From Arthrobacter sp. SLBN-83 (GTDB taxonomy: Bacteria; Actinomycetota; Actinomycetes; Actinomycetales; Micrococcaceae): a stretch of 64,000 nt of DNA. The stretch is taken from the NCBI RefSeq assembly GCF_006715285.1, contig NZ_VFMX01000001.1:3348001-3412000 (forward strand). Reading direction: 5' to 3'. Shown here piece after piece: positions 1-8,520 of the stretch. The number at the start of each line of letters is the position of its first letter. Within the stretch, counting starts at the first letter, position 1. The position numbers were made by a program, and so were the translations under genes. The notes below the pieces were generated by a model. That model worked only from the letters and a program-made list of their open reading frames with translations. It was not told the DNA's origin and did no database searches.

Positions 1-33
1 TCTATCAAGAAGATGAGTCGAAAGGGAGTCGGA

Positions 34-756
34 TCATCTGGAATGACGAGTCGAACCGCCAGCGGGAATGGCGGACAGGCCAGAGACCTTCCCTTGCGCG
101 TCGACGGTGAGGTACACCAGCACGGTCCGGTACGACTTGACCCGGTCCGGTGCCACCTTGTTCTGGGACACCGCATCGGAGGTAGCCGCCACCTCGATCT
201 GCACGGCATACGTGTACTCGTCCGCGGTGACCTTCACGACCTCGAGGTCCGCGTCGGCATTGACCGCCGAGTTCAGCCCTTGGGTGTCGATGTAGTAGTA
301 GCGCTTGCCCGCGGCGTCTTCGTTGAAGCGCGCCGGCGGCATGAACTGCTTCAGGAACTGCTCGTCCTCGGACAGGTGGTAGCGCTCTTTCAGGTCCCGG
401 CGAGCGGCCTCGTAGGCCTGGCCGGAGTCCCAGGTGAATGCCGTCTTCACCAGGCGGTCCACGATCTGCGTGTCGTCGTGGATCCGGCTCTGGCTCACGC
501 CGAGCGACTGCATGACATCCTGCTCGACCTGCTCGGACTTCGCGGTCCCGACCGAGGCAAGCTGGCCCTGAAGGCCCGTGATCGTCTGCTGCTGCTGATC
601 CAGTGCACTGCGCTGGGACCCCCATGTCTGGCCGGTCACCGTCACGGCGGTAACCAGCAGTACCGTGACCCCGACCACCAGGGCGTTGCGCCGCATGAAG
701 CCCGGTTCCGGCGCTGCCGTTTCGTCCGTGCCGTCAATCTGCTGCTCCTGCATCAT
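34..756 (-). CDS. Membrane-anchored extracytoplasmic protein of the transfer operon
   Basis: This 240-residue protein has a short acidic cytoplasmic N-terminus, one transmembrane helix at about residues 25-42, a short coiled-coil-like stretch (about 50-65) and a soluble domain outside the membrane. That layout is common to VirB8/TcpC-type or scaffold components of conjugation machines, but I recognise no diagnostic motif. Its ATG overlaps the TGA of the preceding gene by one base (TGATG) and follows a GAGAGGG ribosome site, so the two are translationally coupled. It is the last transfer-operon gene fully visible before the left edge. Function is inferred from context only. Confidence 0.6.
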   Translation of the reverse strand: MMQEQQIDGTDETAAPEPGFMRRNALVVGVTVLLVTAVTVTGQTWGSQRSALDQQQQTITGLQGQLASVGTAKSEQVEQDVMQSLGVSQSRIHDDTQIVDRLVKTAFTWDSGQAYEAARRDLKERYHLSEDEQFLKQFMPPARFNEDAAGKRYYYIDTQGLNSAVNADADLEVVKVTADEYTYAVQIEVAATSDAVSQNKVAPDRVKSYRTVLVYLTVDAQGKVSGLSAIPAGGSTRHSR

Positions 757-1730
757 CAGCCCTCTCCGCTTCCGTTACCCGTCGTCGATGCGCCCTGCTG
801 GTGCTCCGCGCCGGCGGCGGTCACCACGACCTTGAGATCCGCGAAAGTCCCGGCCTTCCCGTCGTAGGAGTAGGCCGCGTTCGCCCACGCCAGCACCTGT
901 CCACCCGCGGTGTCCCGGCACAGCCAGATCACCCGCGCCGTGCGCGTGGTGCCCGTGGCGTCCTGGGTGGCGAGGTCCGGCATTACCGACTCGACCGACC
1001 AGGCGTACGCTCCGGGCGAGGAAGCCTTCAAACCCTCGTAGCGCACGTACCAGGGGAACCGCGGGTCGATCTGCGTGCTCGGGTCGAACGGCGTCACAGA
1101 GGTCCAGGAGTAGGCCCCCTTCTCGTCGGCCAGGAACGAGCGCGGGCTGAACAGGGGTGCCAGCGTCCGGCGGTGCTCGGCGATCTGCAGTGTCGCCGCG
1201 TTCGGCGTACCGTTGCCCGCATTGGGCTGTGTCGCCGCCTCGTGGTGCAGCTGCGCGAAGCGCTGCTGGGCCTCCGCGACCTTCTGGGCGTCCTTTGCGG
1301 CTGCCTCCATCAGCCGCGTCATCTTTCCGGGCAGATCCGGGGCGACCGGAGTGCTCCTGGCATCCTCGATCTGGACCTGGAGCGCGGAGATCCGGTCGGC
1401 GTTGGCCGCGTGCTCCACCTCGAATCCCTTGCCGCTCACTCCCGCGGCCGCCGCGAGCCCGAGGATCGCCACGCCCATTGCGGCGCTCAAAACCAGGCGC
1501 GTCCGCCGCGCCGACTCCTCCGGAGTGCGTGCCTGCCGCTCTCCGCGCCGCTCGGAGCGCCAGCCCTCGAAGCGGGCCTCGAGTTCGACCCCGCTGACCC
1601 GCCTGCGGGTGGCGGGGGCCTTCAGCTTCTTCGGCGCGCCGTCCTCGTCCTTGACCGTGTCCCCGGCCCTGCCATGCGCATCATCGTCCGCACTCGTCAC
1701 GATGCCCGCCCTTTCTCGTGTTGTCCTCAT
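756..1730 (-). CDS. Membrane-anchored transfer-operon protein
   Basis: About 324 residues from the ATG at 1730, which has GGAG seven bases upstream; a TTG four codons earlier is a less likely start. The N-terminal 80 residues are charged and probably cytoplasmic. One transmembrane helix follows at about 85-105, then a helical stretch and an extracytoplasmic domain with several tryptophans (about 190-300). It is coupled to the next gene by a one-base overlap. A hairpin lies between it and the lysin gene upstream, so it may also have its own promoter in 1731-1818. The family is not recognised; a structural part of a Gram-positive type IV secretion channel is the best guess. Confidence 0.6.
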   Translation of the reverse strand: MRTTRERAGIVTSADDDAHGRAGDTVKDEDGAPKKLKAPATRRRVSGVELEARFEGWRSERRGERQARTPEESARRTRLVLSAAMGVAILGLAAAAGVSGKGFEVEHAANADRISALQVQIEDARSTPVAPDLPGKMTRLMEAAAKDAQKVAEAQQRFAQLHHEAATQPNAGNGTPNAATLQIAEHRRTLAPLFSPRSFLADEKGAYSWTSVTPFDPSTQIDPRFPWYVRYEGLKASSPGAYAWSVESVMPDLATQDATGTTRTARVIWLCRDTAGGQVLAWANAAYSYDGKAGTFADLKVVVTAAGAEHQQGASTTGNGSGEG

Positions 1731-1818
1731 ATATGACTCCAAGTCTATCTGTAATGGTCATTCAATAACGAGTCTGCCCCATTCGACAGGTCACTGCGCA
1801 CGGATCGGGACGCAGAAA

Positions 1819-1851
1819 GGGCCGGTGCCCGGATCGTCCGGACACCGGCCC
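1819..1851 (-). terminator. Hairpin terminator after the lysin gene
   Basis: Fifteen-base arms (GGGCCGGTGCCCGGA and its near-complement) with a 3-base loop start 12 bases past the stop of the hydrolase gene. A short TTTCT stretch follows on the minus strand. It probably reduces read-through into the next transfer genes. Confidence 0.6.
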
Positions 1852-1863
1852 TGCTTCCGCCGG

Positions 1864-4155
1864 CTACGCCGGCAGGTTGCCGCCCGTGGTGATGAGGTCC
1901 GTGACGTCGACGAACACCCACCCCTCGGACTTCATCCGCTCCGCACTGTCAACGCGAACGCGGCCCATGAACGCGCAGTAGCCGGCCTCACCGAGGATGA
2001 CCTTGTCGCCCTGCACGCCCAGCACCACGAGGGTGTGGCCCGCGGACCCCGTACCCGGCCCGGAACCGACCGAGTACGCCGTCGGCGTACTCGAGACCTG
2101 CTTGCCCGTCATGGACGCGATCGCGTGGGCTGTCTGGATGCCGTCGCCCGGCGGGTACTGCTGGAACGAGGTGTACTTGTTCATGAAGTAGACCGAGAAC
2201 GACACGCAGTTCATGGCGTGGTTGTCGCCGCAGGAGCCCGGTCCGCCAGCGCCGTACTTGTCGTCCAGGAACTTGTCGCCCTCCTGGTTGTACAGGTCGA
2301 TCAGCTGCCGGGCCTGCTCCTCGTTCATGCCGCCGTCGACGAGGCTGCCCGGGCGCACCTTGGTGTCGCTGTCGCAGTTGCCGAAGATGGAGCGGATCCC
2401 GCTGCCGACCGTGTCGACAATGCCGCCCACGATGTCCTGGACCCCGCCCACGACCGAGGTGTCGACGGTCCAGCCGCTCATCTTGCCGAACCACATCTCG
2501 GCGTCGGCCTTACGCTCCTGCAGCTGTGAAGCGTTGTCGGCCGAGCGCTCCCACTTGTCGTGGAAGTGCAGTGCAGCAGCAGAGGGAGAGCCCTGCGAGG
2601 TCTTGATCATGTCCTTGAACACGGCCACGTCCCCCGGGCTGTCGCCCTCCGCCATGAATGCCAGCTGGGCCTTGATGGTGTACCAGTCCAGGTTCTTGGA
2701 CTTGGCATAATCCAGGAGCATCGTGGTGCGCCCGTTCGACCACTGGCCCAGACCGATGCCGCCGTGCGACTGGCCGGGGATGTGGGTGAAGTTCCCGTCC
2801 CAGGCGGTCTGCTTGCGCGGGCCGATCTGGTAGGGCTCGTTGTAGATGCCCTCCACGCTGGTGGGGTCCACGCCCGACTCCTGCGACCAGTTGCCCAGGA
2901 TGCCCGCGATGTTCTCCTCGGGCATACCCCAGGTCTTCAGCACGGAGTAGACCGCCCGGGCGTTCGCCTCGGTATTCGCCGGGACGTCAGCGCCGGGGCC
3001 GTTGCGGCTGACATTGACGATGCAGTTGGTCATGGTCGAGCCGCGGCCGCCATCGAGGCCGGCCTGGTCGAGCACACCCGTGAGGACCGTGCTGAGCACA
3101 GCCACCGCGGCAACGGTCGCAGCCACCCCGGATGCGGCCGTGGCCACCGGGGCGACGGTGGCCGTCACGGTGACCCCGAACACGGCTCCTGCCGCCTTGC
3201 CGACCAGCCCGCCCAGTGCGATGAACGGTGCGGCGATCGTGTGCCCGACCGCCTTGGCGATCCCAAGGATGAAACCCCAGATCATGCTGGCCGCGTTGGC
3301 GGCCATCGCGAGCATCGCGAAGAACATGGTCTTGAGCCACTTCAGGAAGGCCATGACCATGAGAAGCCCCGCAGCCGGGGGAGCGGCCGCCGCGGTGCCG
3401 CCGACGGCGACACCCCTGGCGGTCTTGGACAGCAGCTGGCCGTCCTTCTCCTTCTGCGAGGTCCGCTCGTAGCCGGTGCCCCCGGCACCGAGCCGCTTGT
3501 CGGCAGGCTCGGCGTCCGGACCTCCGCCGGTGACCTTGGACGCACCGTCGACAACATCCTTGCCGGTCTCCAGGCCCACATTCTTGGCAGCGCCGACCGC
3601 TGCCCCGGGCAGCGCGCCGACACCACCGGCGGCGGCTCCGGCCTGCGCCCCGGCGACAGCTCCCGAGGCAGCCGCTCCCGCGTACCGGCCGGCACCGCGG
3701 CGGACCGCGCTGCTGCCGTCACCCTCGACCGCCTTGCGGGCAGCTCCCCCGGCCGCCCCGGCGGCGACACCGTCGAGGCTCTTGGCAGCCTTGGCGGCCT
3801 TGCTGGTCTTGCTGGCTGTGTCGGCCGCACCTGTGGCCTTGCCAGCGGCAGCCGCTGCGTCCGGGGCCGGTGCGGCTCCCAGGTGCTTCGACCCGCGGCC
3901 CGCAGGCGTCGGGTCCACGGGCTGCGGCGCGGGGGCGGCCCCCGGGGTTTTCGGCAGACCCTTGGCTGCATCCCCGGACGGGGAAGGAGCGGAGGCCGCT
4001 CCGGTACGGGGCCCGGCGCGGCGTACGCCGGACCCCTCACGACGAGGGGGCTGCGACTCCTCCTTCGCACCCCCGTCGGCGGACCTGCGGTCCCCGCGGG
4101 GCGATGCAGCGCGCCGGGCCGGGTCATCCCGCCGCGTCGGCTGGTCGATGGCCAT
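1864..4155 (-). CDS. Fused peptidoglycan hydrolase of the conjugation apparatus (lysozyme-like plus CHAP/NlpC-like)
   Basis: This 763-residue protein starts at an ATG preceded by AAAGGA. Residues 1 to about 250 are a low-complexity Ala/Pro/Gly-rich region with Lys and Arg. About 255-375 is strongly hydrophobic with several membrane segments. About 395-550 matches the phage-tail-lysozyme type of glycosidase (EENIAGILGNWSQESG, GIGLGQWSNGR). About 600-763 resembles a cysteine-peptidase (CHAP/NlpC) fold: MNCVSFSVYF holds a plausible nucleophile and SAGHTLVVLG a plausible histidine. Such two-headed hydrolases (compare VirB1, TcpG) open the wall for a transfer channel. The polytopic N-terminal half could also make it a VirB6-like channel part. 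Substrate and catalytic residues are inferred. Confidence 0.75.
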   Translation of the reverse strand: MAIDQPTRRDDPARRAASPRGDRRSADGGAKEESQPPRREGSGVRRAGPRTGAASAPSPSGDAAKGLPKTPGAAPAPQPVDPTPAGRGSKHLGAAPAPDAAAAAGKATGAADTASKTSKAAKAAKSLDGVAAGAAGGAARKAVEGDGSSAVRRGAGRYAGAAASGAVAGAQAGAAAGGVGALPGAAVGAAKNVGLETGKDVVDGASKVTGGGPDAEPADKRLGAGGTGYERTSQKEKDGQLLSKTARGVAVGGTAAAAPPAAGLLMVMAFLKWLKTMFFAMLAMAANAASMIWGFILGIAKAVGHTIAAPFIALGGLVGKAAGAVFGVTVTATVAPVATAASGVAATVAAVAVLSTVLTGVLDQAGLDGGRGSTMTNCIVNVSRNGPGADVPANTEANARAVYSVLKTWGMPEENIAGILGNWSQESGVDPTSVEGIYNEPYQIGPRKQTAWDGNFTHIPGQSHGGIGLGQWSNGRTTMLLDYAKSKNLDWYTIKAQLAFMAEGDSPGDVAVFKDMIKTSQGSPSAAALHFHDKWERSADNASQLQERKADAEMWFGKMSGWTVDTSVVGGVQDIVGGIVDTVGSGIRSIFGNCDSDTKVRPGSLVDGGMNEEQARQLIDLYNQEGDKFLDDKYGAGGPGSCGDNHAMNCVSFSVYFMNKYTSFQQYPPGDGIQTAHAIASMTGKQVSSTPTAYSVGSGPGTGSAGHTLVVLGVQGDKVILGEAGYCAFMGRVRVDSAERMKSEGWVFVDVTDLITTGGNLPA

Positions 4156-4213
4156 AAGCTTGTCCTTTCCGGCTCGATGCCTGGGTGGTGACTGCCCGCT
4201 CCGTGGAGCGCGC

Positions 4214-5515
4214 TCAGTGATAGACGGTCAGGAAGTCCCCGGCCGAGTTCGCAGTGCTGTTGGACTGCACATCGCGCAGCTTCACGTCCAGGCCGAGCAG
4301 CTCGAGCAGAAGCCCGGACTGGTACTCCGACTTGGCCTTGCCGTAGTCCTGGTAGGCCTGAGAGAGGTTGTTCATCACGTTCGTGAGCGGGCGCATCGTC
4401 ACCTCGGAGGACCGGTAGTCCTTCTTCAGGTCGGTGCCGTCGGAGAGGACCCACTTCATGTCCGAGACCTGCTGGCTCGTGCTGTCGCTGCCCTCGGCGC
4501 GCTTGTCGGCGAGGAACTGCACATAGCCCTTACCGGCGGGCACGAGCGTGTCGAGGTAGCCGGCATAGACGTTGCCCGCGCGCCAGTTGAAGTCGAATCC
4601 GCCGGGCACGACATGGCCCGTCTTCAGCTCCAGCGTCGCCTTCCCGTCCTTGGCCTCGGCCGCCGAGACACCAGCCACCTGATCACCTGCGATGGAGGTC
4701 GGAACGGCCGGCGGACGGAGGAAGAGCCCATCGACCTTGGTGGTCGCCAGGTCGGAGGTGTACGACTCGACCTGCTTCAGGCTCGTGCGCGTCGCGAGCA
4801 GCTTCTGGTCGAGCTTGTCCCGCGTCTGCTGCTCCTGGGTCTTCAGCACGACGTCGTAATAGGCCCGGGCCGGGTCGAAGCTGGCCGCGTCCAGGGCCGG
4901 GATGTCGGTGGTGCCCGACGCACCCGGGTTGATGATCACGCGCCACTGGTCGTACTTCTTGAAGCTCGAGTCGCCCACGACCTGGTCATCCCTGCTCTGC
5001 TGCCGCTCGTCGTAGGTCAGCTCGGCGTTCGCGCGGACGGTCAGGTTGAGCACCTGCCGGTCGAAGGGCCGGTCCGCGTCCAGGAGGACCCCGACGTAAC
5101 CGGTCGAGCCGAAAACGTGGAAGGTGCCCCTGATTCCGCTGGTACTGACCTTCTCGGTCTGCAGCTTGTCGTTGGTGCCCAGCAGGAAGGCCTGGTAGTC
5201 CGCCGCGTTGTACGAGATCGCCGCGCTGGCGGGGAAGTGCATCATGACCAGTGCCCTGTTGCCGGTGTGATTGGTGTAGACCCCGTCGACCGTGCCCTTG
5301 AGCTGGGTCTTCGAGGAGGTGAACTCGGTGTTGTAGAGCGCGGTGTGCGACACCGCGTCGCTGCCCGCCTTGAAGGCGGCGGCACCCGAGCCGGCCACCA
5401 CGACCAGCCCCATCACAGCGAAGATGCCGAAGAACACCCCGAAGCGCTCGATTGCGTGGTGCGAGTCGAGCTTGAACCGCTTGCCGAAGGCCAGCGCCTT
5501 GTCCTTGATCCCCAT
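4214..5515 (-). CDS. Large single-pass exported protein of the transfer operon
   Basis: 433 residues from an ATG at 5515. The N-terminus is basic, one hydrophobic helix lies at about 24-47, and the rest is predicted outside the membrane with mixed beta-like segments and a helical stretch around 215-250. No known domain is recognised. Between the pilin-like gene and the hydrolase gene it is most likely a surface or channel component of the conjugation machinery. The hairpin at 5594-5637 separates it from the upstream pilin-like gene, so it is probably made at a lower level. Confidence 0.6.
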   Translation of the reverse strand: MGIKDKALAFGKRFKLDSHHAIERFGVFFGIFAVMGLVVVAGSGAAAFKAGSDAVSHTALYNTEFTSSKTQLKGTVDGVYTNHTGNRALVMMHFPASAAISYNAADYQAFLLGTNDKLQTEKVSTSGIRGTFHVFGSTGYVGVLLDADRPFDRQVLNLTVRANAELTYDERQQSRDDQVVGDSSFKKYDQWRVIINPGASGTTDIPALDAASFDPARAYYDVVLKTQEQQTRDKLDQKLLATRTSLKQVESYTSDLATTKVDGLFLRPPAVPTSIAGDQVAGVSAAEAKDGKATLELKTGHVVPGGFDFNWRAGNVYAGYLDTLVPAGKGYVQFLADKRAEGSDSTSQQVSDMKWVLSDGTDLKKDYRSSEVTMRPLTNVMNNLSQAYQDYGKAKSEYQSGLLLELLGLDVKLRDVQSNSTANSAGDFLTVYH

Positions 5516-5593
5516 GTCCGTTCCCGTTCGTCCTGTTCCTTGCTCTGCCTGTCCTGCTCGTCGTCAGCGCCGTCGTCCGACCCCGGAAACGAC

Positions 5594-5637
5594 GCACCGG
5601 GCCGGTTGAGGCCTGGTGACCTCAACCGACCCGGTGC
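5594..5637 (-). terminator. Intercistronic hairpin after the pilin-like gene
   Basis: Eighteen-base arms with one mismatch (5594-5611 and 5620-5637) form a strong stem. There is no long T-run on the minus-strand side, so it is more likely an attenuator or RNA-stabilising 3' structure than a full terminator. Confidence 0.55.
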
Positions 5638-5687
5638 GGTCCGTCGACGCTTTGTGTGCCCGGCCGTTGATTCCTGCCGCGCCGGGC

Positions 5688-6071
5688 TTAGCCCAGGACG
5701 CCGCTGGTCAGTACGTGGCTGACCGTCTGCACGAGGACAGAGCCGCCGCCGAGGTCCTCGAGGGTCTTCTGGCCGCCGGAGCCGATGGTGTTGATCAGCG
5801 ACCACCCACCGGTGCCGAGCGCGCCGCCGACCAGGATGAGCAGGGCGATGGTGCCCCAGCCCTGCTGCTGGCCCGCGGACTGCGGGGTGGCCATCAGCTT
5901 CTTGATCAGGAGCACGCCGCCCCAGACCAGTCCGACCGCACCCAGGAGCATGAGCAGCAGCCCGCCCCAGAGCTGGATCTGGGACTTCGCGTTCTCCAGG
6001 AAGCTCGTCAGGTCCCAGGCCGCGGTGGGCAGGGCGACCCGCTCGAGTGCCGCCTCGTAAATCTTCGTCAT
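5688..6071 (-). CDS. Small two-helix membrane protein, pilin-like (TrbC/VirB2 type layout)
   Basis: 127 residues from the ATG at 6071, chosen because GAGAGGAAAG lies just upstream; an in-frame ATG at 6113 has no ribosome site. Two hydrophobic helices (about 33-55 and 70-92) are separated by a short polar loop with Lys and Gln, and the C-terminus is Gly/Ser-rich. Size, two helices and first place in a transfer operon fit a conjugative pilin, but sequence identity to TrbC or VirB2 cannot be claimed by eye. A TcpD/PrgF-like small channel protein is the alternative. Confidence 0.6.
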   Translation of the reverse strand: MTKIYEAALERVALPTAAWDLTSFLENAKSQIQLWGGLLLMLLGAVGLVWGGVLLIKKLMATPQSAGQQQGWGTIALLILVGGALGTGGWSLINTIGSGGQKTLEDLGGGSVLVQTVSHVLTSGVLG

Positions 6072-6513
6072 GGTTCTTTCCTCTCGCCTATCGAATGGTC
6101 GCTTGCATGACATGTGTCACGAGGCGACTGGCACAACCGATTCGCCTAGACAGAGCACAGCGCCCTATCAATGGTCTCTCCCGATGCGACGTGACTCCCC
6201 GTTGAGCGGGACGACATGCCTGCAATCATGCGGCCGACCCCTCTCTAGGGACTCGTATACGTGCACATCTTCAGTGACCAATCTACATCATTCGAGTCAT
6301 CAGTCATAGTCGTATCCGTGACGAGTCGGATACGAGTCCAAAATGTGCTCGAAGACCAGCGCAAACGAGGTGTCGGCGGGAGGACTGACGTTCTGCTCAA
6401 AAACGTGTAGATTTCACATGACGGGGCGCGCGGTGTGCGGCTCCGGCACGGCTCGGCATACGCTTCTTGCTGAGCCCTTCGCGCCCATGTACCCGACCAG
6501 GAGCCCAAACCAG
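6072..6513. promoter_or_regulatory. Repeat-rich divergent promoter region of the transfer operon and XRE regulator
   Basis: This 442-bp gap has no convincing gene and is A+T-richer than its flanks. It contains four GAGTC/GACTC cores within 90 bp (6250, 6293, 6323, 6334). GGACTCGTAT at 6249-6258 is the inverted copy of ATACGAGTCC at 6330-6339, and CGTATCCG (6311-6318) pairs with CGGATACG (6327-6334) across 8 bases. These are candidate operators for the adjacent XRE protein. Confidence 0.5.
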
Positions 6514-7005
6514 ATGAACGCCTTGCCCGGAGACCTCTTCGCCCGCCGACTGCGACAGGAGAGGGAACGCCTGGGCATCAGCCAGGCTGAGCTGGCCCGC
6601 AGGATTGCCGAGATCCTTGGAACGAACGTCGACCCTTCGGCGGTGACCCGGATAGAGCAGCAAATCCGCGCCGTCCGCCTGGACGAGGCGGTCGCCGCCT
6701 CCAAGGCCCTGGACGTCCCCCTGGCGATCCTGGTCGCCGAGGATCCGGAGGCAGAGAGCGAGGCCCAGCTGCAGCAGTACCTCGCCGACCTGGCAGCGGC
6801 CCAGCGCGAGTGGGAGAAGAACAGGCTGGAGGTGCTGCGGCTCTCCAAGGCCATTCAAGTGCTCGGCGGCGGCGCTCAACTCAAAGGTGTCGTCGACTTC
6901 CGCCTCATGGAAAGCATCGACGCCCGCGTCCCGGTCGAGGAGGACGACCAGTACGGGCACCGGCTTGCCCCCGGCATCGAGGGGTCTACAACCCCAGACG
7001 CATGA
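6514..7005 (+). CDS. XRE-family helix-turn-helix regulator of the island
   Basis: 163 residues from the ATG at 6514, with AGGAG about ten bases upstream; an ATG at 6487 is a possible longer start. Residues about 8-65 form a Cro/C1-type helix-turn-helix (RLRQERERLGISQAELARRI, then SAVTRIEQ). A helical, charged segment (about 75-125) probably dimerises. It is transcribed away from the transfer operon, across a region full of inverted repeats, so it probably represses that operon and itself. Its 3' end overlaps the convergent integrase gene by about 20 bases. No peptidase or other switch domain is present, so how it is relieved is unknown. Confidence 0.8.
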   Translation: MNALPGDLFARRLRQERERLGISQAELARRIAEILGTNVDPSAVTRIEQQIRAVRLDEAVAASKALDVPLAILVAEDPEAESEAQLQQYLADLAAAQREWEKNRLEVLRLSKAIQVLGGGAQLKGVVDFRLMESIDARVPVEEDDQYGHRLAPGIEGSTTPDA

Positions 7006-8158
7006 CGCTGTTGCGTGCCGCAGGATTGAACTCGCGGTCGTAAACGTCTACCGTCGCTGCCCGGCTCCACCGGCCGGCGCGCATGATCTCCTCCGTGCTC
7101 GCACCGTTGCGCCGCGCCTGGGTGACGTGCCCGGCCCGCAGCGAGTGGAAGCCGTAGGCAGCAGGGTTCATCCCCGCCTCGACCATGCGCGAGAGCAGCA
7201 TCGTGTGCAGCGCGTCGCCGCTCACCGCCCGTGCATGGATCCGGGCGTCCTTCCTGTTGCGGTACGTTGCCCGGAGCAGGGGCGCGCCCGAGGCCAGGTC
7301 GGCGCTGCTGATGAGCGCCGTTGAGCCGGCGGCTCCGCAGACGTGCTCCTCGAGACCGTACGAGAACAGCTGCTGCATGATCCCGCGACGCCGTGTGCGC
7401 GCATCGTCCTGCCGGGCGAGCCCGAGCAGCACGACCCAACGGTGCACCGCACACGGGGGACAGGATGCCGGCGAGCTCCCGAACGGCAGCACGACCACGT
7501 CCGGCAGCGCGTTCTCCGGGTCGGCCTTCGAGGCCCCCACATGAACGTGGACACCATCGACCGGGTGCAGCTCGAGCCGGTTCAGCGTCAGGGCCGCCGC
7601 CTCGCTCCTGCGCAGGGCCCCTGCGAACCCGAGCCACACCGCCAGGGCGTCCCTGGTGGCTGACACGCCTGCCGGATATGTGTCGTGCTCCATCACCGCG
7701 ATGATCCGGACCACGTCGTCCAGAAGCAGAGGGCGCTTGCGCCGGGGCCTGGTGGCCCGCAGCTTGGCCAGCCCGCGCACGAGATCCACCACGCCGCGGT
7801 GGGCCGTGGGATCCAGAAGCCCGCCGCGCAGGTGCCTCTCGCCGATACCGGCCAGGCGCTGGCGGATCGTCGCGACGGAGAACCGGGGGAGCCCGTCGTC
7901 ATCGAGCTGCGTGGACATCCAGGCGACGTACCAGCGCACGGTCTCCGGATGCGCAGGCAGCGCCTCCAGTCCGTGGCCGGTACAGAAGTCATCAAAGGCA
8001 CGCCACGCCGTGGCATAGGCGCGCCGGGTGGCAGCAGACAGCGTGTGTCCTTCCAAAGACCGCGAAATTTCTTCGAGCTCGCGCAGCTCGTCGTCCACCT
8101 CCGGTTCAGGTGGGACGGTGGGAGCGCTGAGCGCTGCGAGCCTCACCTGTACTGCCAT
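6986..8158 (-). CDS. Tyrosine recombinase/integrase of the island
   Basis: 390 residues. The N-terminal core-binding domain spans about 40-150 and the catalytic domain about 170-385. Visible catalytic positions are the Arg in GALRRSEAAAL, the H-x-x-R box in GFHSLRAGH, the Trp in GRWSRAAT that replaces the second His, and the Tyr in VYDRE. This is the expected set for integration and excision of islands. The gene is not next to the visible island end but about 8.5 kb inside it, facing away from the defence operon. The comM Walker A site is the natural candidate target. The start codon is not certain because its ribosome site (GGAGTC) is very close. Confidence 0.9.
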   Translation of the reverse strand: MAVQVRLAALSAPTVPPEPEVDDELRELEEISRSLEGHTLSAATRRAYATAWRAFDDFCTGHGLEALPAHPETVRWYVAWMSTQLDDDGLPRFSVATIRQRLAGIGERHLRGGLLDPTAHRGVVDLVRGLAKLRATRPRRKRPLLLDDVVRIIAVMEHDTYPAGVSATRDALAVWLGFAGALRRSEAAALTLNRLELHPVDGVHVHVGASKADPENALPDVVVLPFGSSPASCPPCAVHRWVVLLGLARQDDARTRRRGIMQQLFSYGLEEHVCGAAGSTALISSADLASGAPLLRATYRNRKDARIHARAVSGDALHTMLLSRMVEAGMNPAAYGFHSLRAGHVTQARRNGASTEEIMRAGRWSRAATVDVYDREFNPAARNSVMRLGL

Positions 8159-8397
8159 GACTCCAGTCTCGACTCACTGGCCGGAGAATCCAAGTCGCAA
8201 TGGTCTGTCAGTGGCGATTCCCCATACCCGCGATCGACGGGGCGGCTTCGAACCGGGTCTCTGGTAAGGGCGCTTATCGGGGCATGGAGGAAGACTGCCC
8301 TCGCGTGACGCGGTGAGGGAAAAACAACCGCCGCACCGTCCCGGATAAGATCACGGGGAGGTAGAGCGTCCCGCCCTGCCATGTAAGGAGTAACAAC
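8159..8397. promoter_or_regulatory. Divergent upstream region between integrase and defence operon
   Basis: It holds two GACTC cores (8160-8180) just upstream of the integrase start and presumably the promoter of the rightward operon. I see no clear -35/-10 pair and no RNA gene. The rest of the gap up to 8513 is taken by a candidate leader ORF. Confidence 0.35.
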
Positions 8398-8520
8398 GTG
8401 TGTGAACCGTGGTCGTCTGCCGACGGTATTTCAGCTAGTGCCAGGGACAAGGGCCTCATCACCAATTGCACCGCGGCCCATGATGGGATCATGTTCGCGA
8501 AGGAAACTCGTTCATGGTGA
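8398..8520 (+). CDS. Candidate 40-residue leader ORF overlapping the methyltransferase start
   Basis: A GTG at 8398 follows an excellent ribosome site (TAAGGAG, 7 bases away). The frame runs 40 codons and ends in a TGA at 8518-8520, seven bases inside the methyltransferase gene. The peptide has two cysteines and no recognisable domain. The strong ribosome site and coupling-type overlap are the only evidence for translation. It could be a leader controlling methyltransferase expression or simply chance. Confidence 0.35.
   Translation: MCEPWSSADGISASARDKGLITNCTAAHDGIMFAKETRSW

Noticed and set aside
1700..1745. Counting the GGAGTC before the gene at 1730 as an operator copy
   Set aside because: It overlaps the expected ribosome binding site, so it is explained without a regulator.
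3476..5722. 748-codon plus-strand frame opposite the transfer genes
   Set aside because: Pro/Ala/Arg-rich composition, no domain and no ribosome site. The minus-strand genes form a coherent operon with ribosome sites.
8225..8275. Possible tRNA 3' remnant (minus-strand GGTTCGAAGCC) near the integrase as an attachment site
   Set aside because: The flanking bases do not pair as a T-stem and no acceptor sequence follows. The comM break is a better attachment candidate.
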